A stretch of DNA of 64,000 nucleotides. Origin: Pelagibacterium flavum. GTDB taxonomy: Bacteria > Pseudomonadota > Alphaproteobacteria > Rhizobiales > Devosiaceae. Below, one piece after another: positions 1-7,235 of the stretch (positions within the stretch are counted from its first letter, which is position 1; each line of letters starts with the position of its first letter). The DNA lies in assembly GCF_025854335.1 (NCBI RefSeq), contig NZ_CP107716.1, positions 606,001 through 670,000 on the forward strand. Reading direction: 5' to 3'. The notes under the pieces were generated by a model. That model searched no databases and had not been told where the DNA came from. It saw only the letters and a program-made list of their open reading frames with translations. A program made the translations under genes and the position numbers.

Positions 1-89
1 CGGCGGGGATGGCGCGGGTGGGCACATGGCACACGCTCGCCCGTAGGCGCATCTTGCGCGCTGGGAATGCGCGTGCCAAACCTTGAGCC

Positions 90-662
90 ATGTCCATACC
101 TTTAGAACCATCCTCGCCCTGGGTTTTCGGCTACGGATCGCTGATCTGGCGGCCCGGCTTCGTGTTCGAGCGCGCTGAGCGGGCGCTGTTGCGCGGGGTG
201 CATCGGCGGTTGTGCATCTATTCGCACCGCCACAGGGGCACCGAAGAGCGGCCGGGGCTTGTGTTCGGGCTCGAAAGGGGCGGGGCGTGCGTGGGCATGG
301 CATTCAAGATCGCAGCAGCCGACTGGTCCGATGTGCGCGAATATCTGCGCGCGCGGGAGCAGGTGACCGGGGTTTATGTGGAGACCAATCGTCCCGCCAA
401 GCTGGCCAATGGCGAAATTGTCGAAACGCTCACTTTCGTTGCCGATCCCAAACATCCCCAATATGCCGGGCGGCTGACACTCGAGGAACAGTTCGCGCTG
501 GTCAATGGGGCGGTGGGAGAGGCGGGGCCCAATGTGGATTATGTGATCAACACGGCCCGACACCTCAAGGAAATGGGGATTGCCGACCGGCAGGTGCAGG
601 CGCTGGCAGCAATGATCGGCAGAAGCCGGGCGCATACCGAGGACCAATCGGCATTGAGCTGA
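90..662 (+). CDS. ChaC-like gamma-glutamylcyclotransferase
   Basis: This 190-residue protein belongs to the ChaC/GGCT family, cytoplasmic enzymes that release 5-oxoproline from gamma-glutamyl peptides such as glutathione. The N-terminal substrate-loop motif FGYGSLIWRP (about residues 13-22) is typical. The glutamate in the AREQVTGVY segment (about residue 90) lies where the catalytic acid is expected. The length matches bacterial ChaC proteins. The gene stands alone ahead of an SNase-like gene, and no operon partner is visible. The family call rests on motifs; activity on glutathione is inferred. Confidence 0.88.
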   Translation: MSIPLEPSSPWVFGYGSLIWRPGFVFERAERALLRGVHRRLCIYSHRHRGTEERPGLVFGLERGGACVGMAFKIAAADWSDVREYLRAREQVTGVYVETNRPAKLANGEIVETLTFVADPKHPQYAGRLTLEEQFALVNGAVGEAGPNVDYVINTARHLKEMGIADRQVQALAAMIGRSRAHTEDQSALS

Positions 663-760
663 TGGCGGCCAGCAAAAACGGCTTGCGCGGACAATAGTGA
701 TGATTTTTGCCGCAATTGAGTGCACAGTGGGGCACAGTCGAATCCGAAGCATCGCGGGGA

Positions 761-1612
761 ATGTGGAGGGTCAGTCCGAAAAATTGCCGCTCGAGGCCGA
801 ATTTGCTCAGACGTTTGCTCGTGACGACACTTCTCATGACCGTGCCGGGCGTTGCGCCTGCCCTTTCCCAGACGTGCGATGAACTGCAAGCCGGGCCTTC
901 GGGCCGGGTGGTTTCGATTTCGGACGGCGATACATTCGATCTCGACAGCGGACTGACCGTGCGGCTGGTGGGTATTCAGGCGCCCAAACTGCCGCTGGGA
1001 CGGGAAGGGTTCGAGGCCTGGCCGCTGGGCGATGAGGCCAAGGCCACCATCCAAGACCTGGTGATGGGGCAAGAGGTTGCGCTCTATTACAGCGGGGAAA
1101 ACCGCGATCGCCACGGGCGGGCGCTGGCCCATGTAATGGTTGAACGCGATGGGGAAATGATCTGGGTGCAGGCCGAAATGCTGCGTCTGGGCCTCGCTCG
1201 GGTTTATTCGTTCCCCGACAACCGCTCTTGCCTCGATGTCCTTTATGCCGCCGAGGCGCAGGGGCGGGCCGATCGGCTCGGCATCTGGCGCGATCCCTAT
1301 TACGCGATCCGCAACGGCGCCGATCCGCAATCCCTGCTCGATCGGGTCGGCGGGTACGAACTGGTGGAAGGTCGGGTGCTCAACGCCGAACGGGTGGGCA
1401 GTCGGGTCTATCTCAATTTCGGGCGCATCTGGCGCGAAGATTTTACTGCCGTAATCGAGAGCCAAGGATTGCGGGTCTTTGAGCAAGCGGGTATCGATCC
1501 GCTTATGTTCGATAATGGCGTCATCCGGGTGCGCGGCTGGATCGAGAGCGCCGACGGGCCGCGCATTGATGTTACCCATCCCGAGCAGATCGAGGTTCTG
1601 GCAAGGCCATGA
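761..1612 (+). CDS. Secreted thermonuclease-like (SNase domain) protein
   Basis: The start at 761 is preferred because it gives a signal peptide: basic residues, then a hydrophobic stretch ending near PALSQ. An upstream ATG at 707 would add an unlikely leader. An SNase fold follows, with the DGDTF metal-binding turn and VRLVG strand (about residues 50-70) and a later DRHGR motif carrying the second catalytic arginine. The usual GIDTPE segment reads GIQAPK, so the catalytic glutamate of staphylococcal nuclease appears to be missing. The protein may bind nucleic acid without cutting it efficiently. It overlaps the M48 protease gene by 4 nt (ATGA), which suggests translational coupling. Confidence 0.82.
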   Translation: MWRVSPKNCRSRPNLLRRLLVTTLLMTVPGVAPALSQTCDELQAGPSGRVVSISDGDTFDLDSGLTVRLVGIQAPKLPLGREGFEAWPLGDEAKATIQDLVMGQEVALYYSGENRDRHGRALAHVMVERDGEMIWVQAEMLRLGLARVYSFPDNRSCLDVLYAAEAQGRADRLGIWRDPYYAIRNGADPQSLLDRVGGYELVEGRVLNAERVGSRVYLNFGRIWREDFTAVIESQGLRVFEQAGIDPLMFDNGVIRVRGWIESADGPRIDVTHPEQIEVLARP

Positions 1613-3081
1613 GCGAGAGGACACTGACACGTCGCGCCTTTCTGTCGGGCACGGGCCTTGTGCTTGTGGCTTCGGTCGCCGGCTGTTCGGGACTGATCGG
1701 TGGATCGGACATCGCCACGCGCCAGACGGGCGGCTCGGCACCGGCGGTGCCGGCGGGAACTGACCCCGAGGATGCCGTGATCGGGTTGCGAGAGCACCCG
1801 CGCATTATCGCTTCGTATGGCGGGGTGTATGAGCACCGCGCCACCGAACTGATGCTGGCGCGGATGGTCTCGAAACTTCTGGCGGCGGCGGGCCAGCCGG
1901 CGACGCAATTTACGATCACCATTCTCGACTCATCGGAAGTGAACGCCTTCGCCTTGCCCGGCGGGTTCATCTATGTGACTCGCGGCATTCTTGCCCTCGC
2001 CAACGACATGAGCGAACTGGCGGCGGTCATCGCCCACGAGATCGCCCATGTGACCCTGCGCCATGCGCGGGCTCGCTCGGCGCGGGTGCGGACCACCGAG
2101 CTTGTCGATCGGGTGATCACCGGGGTTCTGGGCGGGGTGATCGACGCCAATGCCACAGCGGAGCGCTCGGCGCAGAACCTTGCGGCGTTCTCGCAGAACC
2201 AAGAGCTCGAAGCCGACCGCGAGGGCATCAAGATCGCGGCGAGGGCCGGGTACGATCCGCATGCGGCGGCACGGTTCTTGACCGCAATGGGGCGGTTTGC
2301 GCAATTTGTGAGTGCGGCGAACGGAGGCGAAGATTTCCTCTCCACGCATCCTTCGACGCCCGACCGTATCCAGCGGGCGATCAACGAAGCGCGCAATTAT
2401 GGCGAACCCGGCGTGGGGATTACTGACCGGCAGGGCTATCTTTCCGCCGTGGACGGGATCACCTTTGGGGATTCCAACAAGCAGGGTGCGATCGTCGGGC
2501 AGCGCTACATCTCGCCGCAATACCGGCTGACCTTCACCGTGCCGTCCGACTATACGCTGCAGATGTCCAATCAGGCCGTTGTGGCGGTGGCTGGCGATGG
2601 GGCGGCGTTGCGGTTCGACAGCGCGCAGGTGCCTTCTTCGACATCGCTGGCCGATTACCTGCGCTCGGGCTGGATTGCCGGGCTGCAGCCGGAAACGGTA
2701 ACCACGCGCACCATCAACGGCATCGAAACGGCGACGGGGCGGGCCCAGACCGACGAATGGTACTTCGATGTGACCGTGGCGCGGATCGACGATGCCGTGT
2801 TCCGCTTCATCTTTGCGGGGCGCGCCGACACTTCGGCGTTCCGCAGCGCAGCGCAGCGCACCATCGAAAGCCTGCGGCGCACACAGCAAAGCGATCTTGC
2901 CGCCATACGCTCCATCAAACTGGGGCTGGTGCGGGCGGGCAGCAACGACAATGCCGATACGCTGGCGCAGCGCATGAGCCAGCTCAATCGCGGGCGCGAG
3001 CTGTTTTTAGTGCTCAACAATCTGCTGCCGGGCGATCCGGTGGAGACGGGTGCGTCCTACAAGGTCGTGCGGGTGGATTAG
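1609..3081 (+). CDS. M48 family metalloprotease, Tat/lipoprotein
   Basis: This 490-residue predicted zinc protease has a twin-arginine leader (TRRAFLSG, residues 7-14) that runs into a lipobox ending in Cys26 (VAGC), so a folded, membrane-anchored periplasmic lipoprotein is likely. The zinc site is HEIAH (His143, Glu144, His147) with Glu201 in ELEADREG as third ligand, which is classic M48. The catalytic domain ends near residue 260. A C-terminal half of unknown function follows. BepA/LoiP-like envelope quality control is a reasonable role but is inferred. The gene is coupled to the SNase gene upstream. Confidence 0.9.
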   Translation: MSERTLTRRAFLSGTGLVLVASVAGCSGLIGGSDIATRQTGGSAPAVPAGTDPEDAVIGLREHPRIIASYGGVYEHRATELMLARMVSKLLAAAGQPATQFTITILDSSEVNAFALPGGFIYVTRGILALANDMSELAAVIAHEIAHVTLRHARARSARVRTTELVDRVITGVLGGVIDANATAERSAQNLAAFSQNQELEADREGIKIAARAGYDPHAAARFLTAMGRFAQFVSAANGGEDFLSTHPSTPDRIQRAINEARNYGEPGVGITDRQGYLSAVDGITFGDSNKQGAIVGQRYISPQYRLTFTVPSDYTLQMSNQAVVAVAGDGAALRFDSAQVPSSTSLADYLRSGWIAGLQPETVTTRTINGIETATGRAQTDEWYFDVTVARIDDAVFRFIFAGRADTSAFRSAAQRTIESLRRTQQSDLAAIRSIKLGLVRAGSNDNADTLAQRMSQLNRGRELFLVLNNLLPGDPVETGASYKVVRVD

Positions 3082-3264
3082 CGCAGGTCGCGCGGATGTG
3101 GCTCCCGGCCGGCCCGGGACTGCGATCCTGGCTTTGAAGACCGATGTGCCCGCCTCACCCATCAAGCACAAGACCTTAACCGAAATTTTGACATTACCCG
3201 ATCAAGGGTTCTGCTGAAGGCGCATAAATTGCGCTTGTACCTTTTTGAGCCGGTTGGGGGCAAA

Positions 3265-3507
3265 GTGAAAAGAACAGTCATTGTCGGTCTCGCAGCGATC
3301 ATTCTATCCGGATGCCAGACGGTTTCACCGGAAACGCGCCTGAAAAATCTTCGGCAACTCTGCGATATGAGCGGGTTCTCCGAAAAGAACCTCCCGCAGG
3401 CAAACGAGGTTTGCGTGGGGTATCTGGTGGAAGATGCGGGCCAAAAAGGTCAGATTTCGGCTGAAGACTACGCGACGCTGCGGGCCTTGATATCGGAGCC
3501 GCGATAG
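3265..3507 (+). CDS. Small predicted lipoprotein
   Basis: Starting at the GTG at 3265 gives an 80-residue protein with a short basic n-region, a hydrophobic stretch and a lipobox LSGC (Cys17). A G-rich ribosome-binding site lies just upstream. The ATG-frame extension back to 3229 would place a non-signal leader before the lipobox. The mature part has two further cysteines and no recognisable domain. A strong hairpin terminator follows immediately. The function is unknown. Confidence 0.72.
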   Translation: MKRTVIVGLAAIILSGCQTVSPETRLKNLRQLCDMSGFSEKNLPQANEVCVGYLVEDAGQKGQISAEDYATLRALISEPR

Positions 3508-3513
3508 GCAGAA

Positions 3514-3545
3514 AAAAAGGCCGGTCGCTGGGACCGGCCTTTTTC
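3514..3545. terminator. Bidirectional Rho-independent terminator
   Basis: A 9-bp GC-rich stem (AGGCCGGTC/GACCGGCCT) with a 5-nt loop is flanked by an A-run on the left and a T-run on the right. It lies between the small lipoprotein gene (+) and carD (-), so it can end both transcripts. Confidence 0.88.
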
Positions 3546-3568
3546 GTATTGATCGCAAGCCTTGCAAA

Positions 3569-4132
3569 TTACGCTGCGGCTTCCTCGGCGGGATCGGCTG
3601 CGTCGGATTTGCCGCGGCGCGGGCTCTTGGCGAGGTTCTTGGTGATGAGCTTGACCGCTTCGGTCAGCGTGATCTTGTTTACAGAAGCGATTTCGCGGCT
3701 CATGCGGTCCATGGCCTGCTCGAAGAGCTGGCGTTCGGAATAGGACTGCTCGGGCTGTTCCTCGGAACGGTAGAGGTCGCGGACCACTTCGGAGATCGCA
3801 ATGAGATCGCCCGAATTGATCTTGGCCTCGTATTCCTGCGCGCGGCGGCTCCACATGGTGCGCTTGACGCGGGCACGGCCTGTGACGGTTTCGAGCGCCT
3901 TGGTGACTTCTTCAGGTTCGGCCAGCTTGCGCATGCCCACGGAGTTGATTTTGGCAACGGGCACGCGGAGCGTCAGCTTGTCCTGTTCGAAGCCGATGAC
4001 GAACAGTTCGAGAGAAAGTCCTGCGACTTCCTGTTCCTCGATGGACTGGATCAGGCCAACACCGTGAGATGGATAAACGATATACTCGCCGGTCTTGAAG
4101 CCCGCGCGCTGCGTGGTCTTTTTAGTTGCCAT
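3569..4132 (-). CDS. carD: CarD family transcription regulator
   Basis: The start at 4132 (MATKKTTQRAGF) is chosen because an AGGAG site lies just upstream and homologues start here; the frame stays open further upstream. The 187-residue protein has the CarD/TRCF RNA-polymerase-interaction domain at its N-terminus (GEYIVYPSHGVG, then the LTLRVPVAKI strand). A helical DNA-binding region follows (about residues 80-160, with the MWSRRAQEYE motif), then a charged tail. CarD stabilises promoter open complexes in several bacterial groups. In related genomes carD usually directly follows fdxA, whereas here an amine dehydrogenase cluster lies between them. Confidence 0.93.
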   Translation of the reverse strand: MATKKTTQRAGFKTGEYIVYPSHGVGLIQSIEEQEVAGLSLELFVIGFEQDKLTLRVPVAKINSVGMRKLAEPEEVTKALETVTGRARVKRTMWSRRAQEYEAKINSGDLIAISEVVRDLYRSEEQPEQSYSERQLFEQAMDRMSREIASVNKITLTEAVKLITKNLAKSPRRGKSDAADPAEEAAA

Positions 4133-4159
4133 ATTGGCTACTCCTGTTGACGCCTTGTT

Positions 4160-4189
4160 CCGTTCAGCATTCAGGTGAAAGCTGAACGG
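4160..4189. repeat. Hairpin in the carD upstream region
   Basis: A perfect 9-bp inverted repeat (CCGTTCAGC/GCTGAACGG) with a 12-nt spacer lies 28-57 nt upstream of the carD start. It could fold in the 5' leader of carD mRNA or be an operator. There is no T-run, so it is not a simple terminator. Confidence 0.5.
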
Positions 4190-4207
4190 ACCCAATTCTT
4201 GTTTGTC

Positions 4208-4251
4208 GCGCTTCCGAAACGGAAAAGTGTTTCCACTTTTCCTGGAAGCGC
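4208..4251 (+). repeat. Two-stem palindromic repeat, copy a
   Basis: The outer arms are GCGCTTCC/GGAAGCGC and the inner arms GGAAAAGTG/CACTTTTCC. It belongs to a dispersed family of seven copies in this window. The internal GAACCG seen in other copies reads GAAACG here. Confidence 0.8.
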
Positions 4252-4391
4252 TTTTGGCGGACGCGCTCATTGCGGCAGACGCGTCTCGCCCAATTTCCTG
4301 ATCCCAGGTCAGGATCATTTTTCAGTCGCACAACTCTCCCGGCCGGTTCCGCTGGCTTCCGGTCGGTTGGTTATCTTTTTTTGGCTTGTTT

Positions 4392-4416
4392 CACAAAAAA
4401 GTGCCCTTCGGGGCAC
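4392..4416 (-). terminator. Terminator of the amine dehydrogenase operon
   Basis: Read on the minus strand, GTGCCC-CGAA-GGGCAC forms a hairpin that is followed at once by TTTTTT. It lies about 210 nt beyond the last cytochrome gene and before carD. It should isolate carD from the amine dehydrogenase transcript. Confidence 0.82.
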
Positions 4417-4622
4417 AGGTTAGCGTGAGGGCTGATGCAACTGGTTGTGGGCACAATACCACAGTTTGATGACAAAATCAAAAGTTACGAATCAACCGCC
4501 GCGCAGCGCCTATTCCTATGGCGTGCGGCTTGCAACGTCATATGGTGCGCCGGCGCGCAATTTTCAAGACAAGCGCCTGTTGACCGCCCGAAGCCGGCCA
4601 CAGCTGATTTGCGCGGATGTCT

Positions 4623-5069
4623 TTATGGCCAGGGATAATCGGCGGTTTCGATACCCATGGTTTGCAGCAGAGCCGCCACTTGGCGACGGTTTTCCACAAT
4701 GTCAGGTATGGCGATGGCGCGGCGTTCGGTCACCTCGGCCGCCGTGAAGGGTTCGTAGGGCTCGGGCAGGGAATCACCAGCCCAGGTTTCCATGACATAG
4801 TTCATGACAGCGGCGATCTCGGAATCGGACAGCCCCGATCCGGCGACGCCGGGGACGTGCATGAGATAGGTGCGGCCCTCATCGATGCCGGCAAAGGCGC
4901 CGACCATTCCGTTGAAGTCAAATATTCCGGCGGCAGGGGCGCCCGACCCGCTCATGCCGTGGCAGCCGGCGCAGCGCAGAACATAATTTGTGTGCGCCGA
5001 TTTCTCCTGGGCCTGACCGATGGTGGCAAGGCTGAGCAGCGCGATTGTGGACAGCACGATGAGCTTCAC
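4623..5069 (-). CDS. Periplasmic mono-haem cytochrome c (second in cluster)
   Basis: This 148-residue protein has a cleavable signal peptide (residues 1-20, ending in GQAQ) and one haem-binding CAGCH motif (about residues 33-37). A typical class I C-terminal helix follows (SGLSDSEIAAVMNYVM). No Met-Pro axial ligand is obvious; the methionine of LMHVPG is a candidate. The gene overlaps the preceding cytochrome gene by 4 nt (ATGA) and closes the aromatic amine dehydrogenase operon. An electron-transfer role, or a role in maturing the tryptophan-derived cofactor, is inferred from position. Confidence 0.85.
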   Translation of the reverse strand: MKLIVLSTIALLSLATIGQAQEKSAHTNYVLRCAGCHGMSGSGAPAAGIFDFNGMVGAFAGIDEGRTYLMHVPGVAGSGLSDSEIAAVMNYVMETWAGDSLPEPYEPFTAAEVTERRAIAIPDIVENRRQVAALLQTMGIETADYPWP

Positions 5070-5509
5070 TGGCTACCCTCTCGCATTGTTCTGAGGTCGG
5101 CGTGGGAGGGCGGGGCCTGGCGCAGCGCCGCAACCATCTCGATGTCCAGTTCAAGGCTGGTGCCGTTGATGGTTGTGAGCAGATAGGTGCCCAGCGCGGC
5201 GATCTGATTGTCCGAGAGATGGGTATGGGGCGGCATGACGAGACCGGCATAAATTTGACCGTTGACGGTGACGGTGCCGGCGAGGCCCGAAAGCATCACA
5301 CCGGCAACGTAATGGGGTGCGTCATCGCCCAGGCTTTCAAACAGCGCGGGATCGTTGATCGGTGGGGCGAGCCCGGGCACGCCCGATCCATCAGGCATGT
5401 GGCAGGCGCCGCAGACCGCGCCGAACTGGCCCGCGAAATCGTCCTGGGAAAATCCCGGCGCCGCACAAAGCAGCGCCGGGAGCAGGACCAGGCTGGCAAT
5501 CCTGATCAC
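5066..5509 (-). CDS. Periplasmic mono-haem cytochrome c (first in cluster)
   Basis: The start is the GTG at 5509, whose last two bases overlap the TGA of the light-chain gene, so translation is probably coupled. A signal peptide (to about residue 21, GFSQ) is followed by CGACH (about residues 32-36) and the sixth-ligand segment GLVMPPHTHLSD, typical of class I cytochrome c. The protein is 147 residues long. By position it is a good candidate for the electron acceptor of the dehydrogenase, in place of the azurin or amicyanin used in other bacteria. That role is inferred. Confidence 0.88.
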   Translation of the reverse strand: MIRIASLVLLPALLCAAPGFSQDDFAGQFGAVCGACHMPDGSGVPGLAPPINDPALFESLGDDAPHYVAGVMLSGLAGTVTVNGQIYAGLVMPPHTHLSDNQIAALGTYLLTTINGTSLELDIEMVAALRQAPPSHADLRTMREGSQ

Positions 5510-6057
5510 TCGGCAAGGCCCACGACGATGGCGACCGTGCAGTGATAGCCCTTCGACGCGTTGGCCATGCACCAGTTGATGTCGTTGTAGAGCCCCATGC
5601 GATAGCCCGGCCGTTCGCCTTCGGAGGTGAAGCAGAACGAGCCCGAGCAGGACGCCTTGCCGCAGCAATCGTTGTAGGAAACGAGGTAGTCACGGCCGTC
5701 ATTGGGGTTGGCGCAGGTGCCGACCCAGGCAACCGAGGACGCTTCCGAGCCCGGCGGGCACTGGTCGATGGCACCGCCGCAATCATTGCACAGATTGCCG
5801 TCCAGCGCGCAGTACCGCCAGTATTCGCAAGCGGTCTGGTCGCCATCGGCAGAGGCGCCTTCCTGGCCGAATGCCATGCCGAAATTGCGGTCATAGGGCA
5901 GCATGGGCAACATGGTGCCGCCCACGACACCACCGACAACAGCGGCGCCGGCTTTGGCAAGGAAGTTGCGCCTGCCTGTCTTTTGGGCGACCTGACGGGC
6001 GGAGTTTTCGGCCCGCTTGTCCATCCAGGCCAGAAGAGAGTCGATCAAACCGTTCAT
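5506..6057 (-). CDS. aauA: Aromatic amine dehydrogenase light chain (TTQ subunit)
   Basis: This 183-residue precursor is the small subunit of a quinoprotein amine dehydrogenase. Twelve cysteines in the mature part match the six disulfides of this family. By alignment to methylamine dehydrogenase, Trp111 (SVAWVGTC) and Trp162 (NDINWCMAN) correspond to the two tryptophans that form tryptophan tryptophylquinone. Asp86 and Asp130 (YNDCC) match the two essential aspartates. The segments DCCGKASC, ERPGY and NDINWCMAN resemble aromatic rather than methylamine dehydrogenase. A long leader contains GRRNFLAKAG (from residue 28), a Tat-like signal. The oxidised substrates are probably arylalkylamines such as phenethylamine, tyramine or tryptamine. 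Confidence 0.95.
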   Translation of the reverse strand: MNGLIDSLLAWMDKRAENSARQVAQKTGRRNFLAKAGAAVVGGVVGGTMLPMLPYDRNFGMAFGQEGASADGDQTACEYWRYCALDGNLCNDCGGAIDQCPPGSEASSVAWVGTCANPNDGRDYLVSYNDCCGKASCSGSFCFTSEGERPGYRMGLYNDINWCMANASKGYHCTVAIVVGLAE

Positions 6058-6080
6058 ATCTAGTGCTCCCTTAAGCGCGT

Positions 6081-6689
6081 TCAGTTGGTGGCCGGAATTG
6101 GGGCGTCGAGGTAGTTCTGGATTGAGCCGACGCCCATTTCGGAGGCGTTGAACAGGCTCTCGAGTTGTTCGCGATTGTTGATGAGACCCTTGGCCTTGAT
6201 GGTGCCGTGCTCATCGAACAGCACGGCAAACGGCAGGCGCGAGACGCGATAGGCAAGGCCGAGCTCGGTGGACACCACATAGGGGAAGTCCGTGAGCTTT
6301 GCGGTGTCGATGAAGCGCTTGTGCTTGTCGACCTCGCCATCGCTGGCCAGCACCACATCGAGCCATTTGCCCTCGTCGGATTTGACCGAGCGCAGGATGG
6401 GCAGGAGCTTCTTGCACACCGGGCAGGTGGGCGAGACGAAAAAGACCAACGTGGAACGGTTGGGTTTGGGGCCGATGGTTACCGCGCCGCCATTGAGGTT
6501 GGGCAGGGTGTAAACCGGCGTTGTATCGCCGATTTTGGGGCCGGAATCGTTGACCAGGGCGCCCATGGGGGAAACGCGCTCAAACAGCACGCCTATCTGG
6601 CGGGCGAGGGCAAAGACGACGACGATCAGGGCGAGTACGATCACCCAGAGGACGCCAACGGCAAAAATCAGTGCATTCATGTCATTCAT
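6081..6689 (-). CDS. aauD: MauD-like thioredoxin-fold maturation protein
   Basis: The 202-residue protein has an N-terminal membrane anchor (residues 5-30) and a periplasmic thioredoxin-like domain with CPVC (about residues 94-97). MauD-type proteins are needed for correct disulfide formation in the light chain, which here has twelve cysteines. The gene sits directly upstream of the light-chain gene, 23 nt away, in the order B-E-D-A seen in mau and aau clusters. Confidence 0.92.
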   Translation of the reverse strand: MNDMNALIFAVGVLWVIVLALIVVVFALARQIGVLFERVSPMGALVNDSGPKIGDTTPVYTLPNLNGGAVTIGPKPNRSTLVFFVSPTCPVCKKLLPILRSVKSDEGKWLDVVLASDGEVDKHKRFIDTAKLTDFPYVVSTELGLAYRVSRLPFAVLFDEHGTIKAKGLINNREQLESLFNASEMGVGSIQNYLDAPIPATN

Positions 6690-6704
6690 CCAAAAATTGG
6701 CCCT

Positions 6705-7235
6705 TTAGCGCTTCAAAGAAAAGCGCGCGGCGTTGGCCAGAAGCTGTTCGACGGCGATAAAGCCCAGCCAGAGCGTGAACCCGGCTCCGATCGCGGCAAT
6801 TGCGCCTTCGAGATTGAGGGTGATGGGGGCGAACAGCGCGCTGGCCGCCAGCGCGGCAATTGCGATGTTGCGCCCGATCAGCGACCAGGAGAGCGGCTGT
6901 GCCGCGCCACCACAACCGCATTCGATCCGGTCCCTGCCCCGCCGCAGGTTGATCGCCATGCCGCCGGCATAGCCGAGCAGCAGGGCCATGGCGATCAGGG
7001 CGCCGAACGGTGCCCCGCCGGGTAGAAGGAAGGCGAGGACGACTGCGGTTTCGGTGGCAACGATGGCCGCCGAAACGGGCCGCACCATGCTCTCGGGCAC
7101 CAACTGATAGTCAGCGACAAAGCCGGTGAACTCGGTGAAGTCGGCCAGCTTGTGCCATGCGGCGCGGGCAAAGAGCAGCGCGATAAAGGCGCCGGCCGTG
7201 CCCGCGAGCAGGGTCAGAAAATCGGCGCTGCTCAT
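6705..7235 (-). CDS. aauE: MauE-like membrane protein for amine dehydrogenase maturation
   Basis: The start at 7235 overlaps the large-chain stop by 4 nt (ATGA). The 176-residue protein has four to five hydrophobic segments and an ECGCGG cysteine motif (about residues 105-110) typical of MauE/DoxX-related proteins. MauE works with MauD in processing or disulfide formation of the light chain. The position between large-chain and mauD-like genes supports the call. Confidence 0.92.
   Translation of the reverse strand: MSSADFLTLLAGTAGAFIALLFARAAWHKLADFTEFTGFVADYQLVPESMVRPVSAAIVATETAVVLAFLLPGGAPFGALIAMALLLGYAGGMAINLRRGRDRIECGCGGAAQPLSWSLIGRNIAIAALAASALFAPITLNLEGAIAAIGAGFTLWLGFIAVEQLLANAARFSLKR

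Noticed and set aside
1..89. Possible 3' end of an upstream gene (frame ending with TGA at 83-85)
   Set aside because: Only about 26 codons are visible, with no recognisable sequence; not enough to call.
4435..4747. Open frames on the plus strand downstream of the amine dehydrogenase operon
   Set aside because: They lack ribosome-binding sites, overlap the cytochrome gene in antisense, and have no family resemblance.
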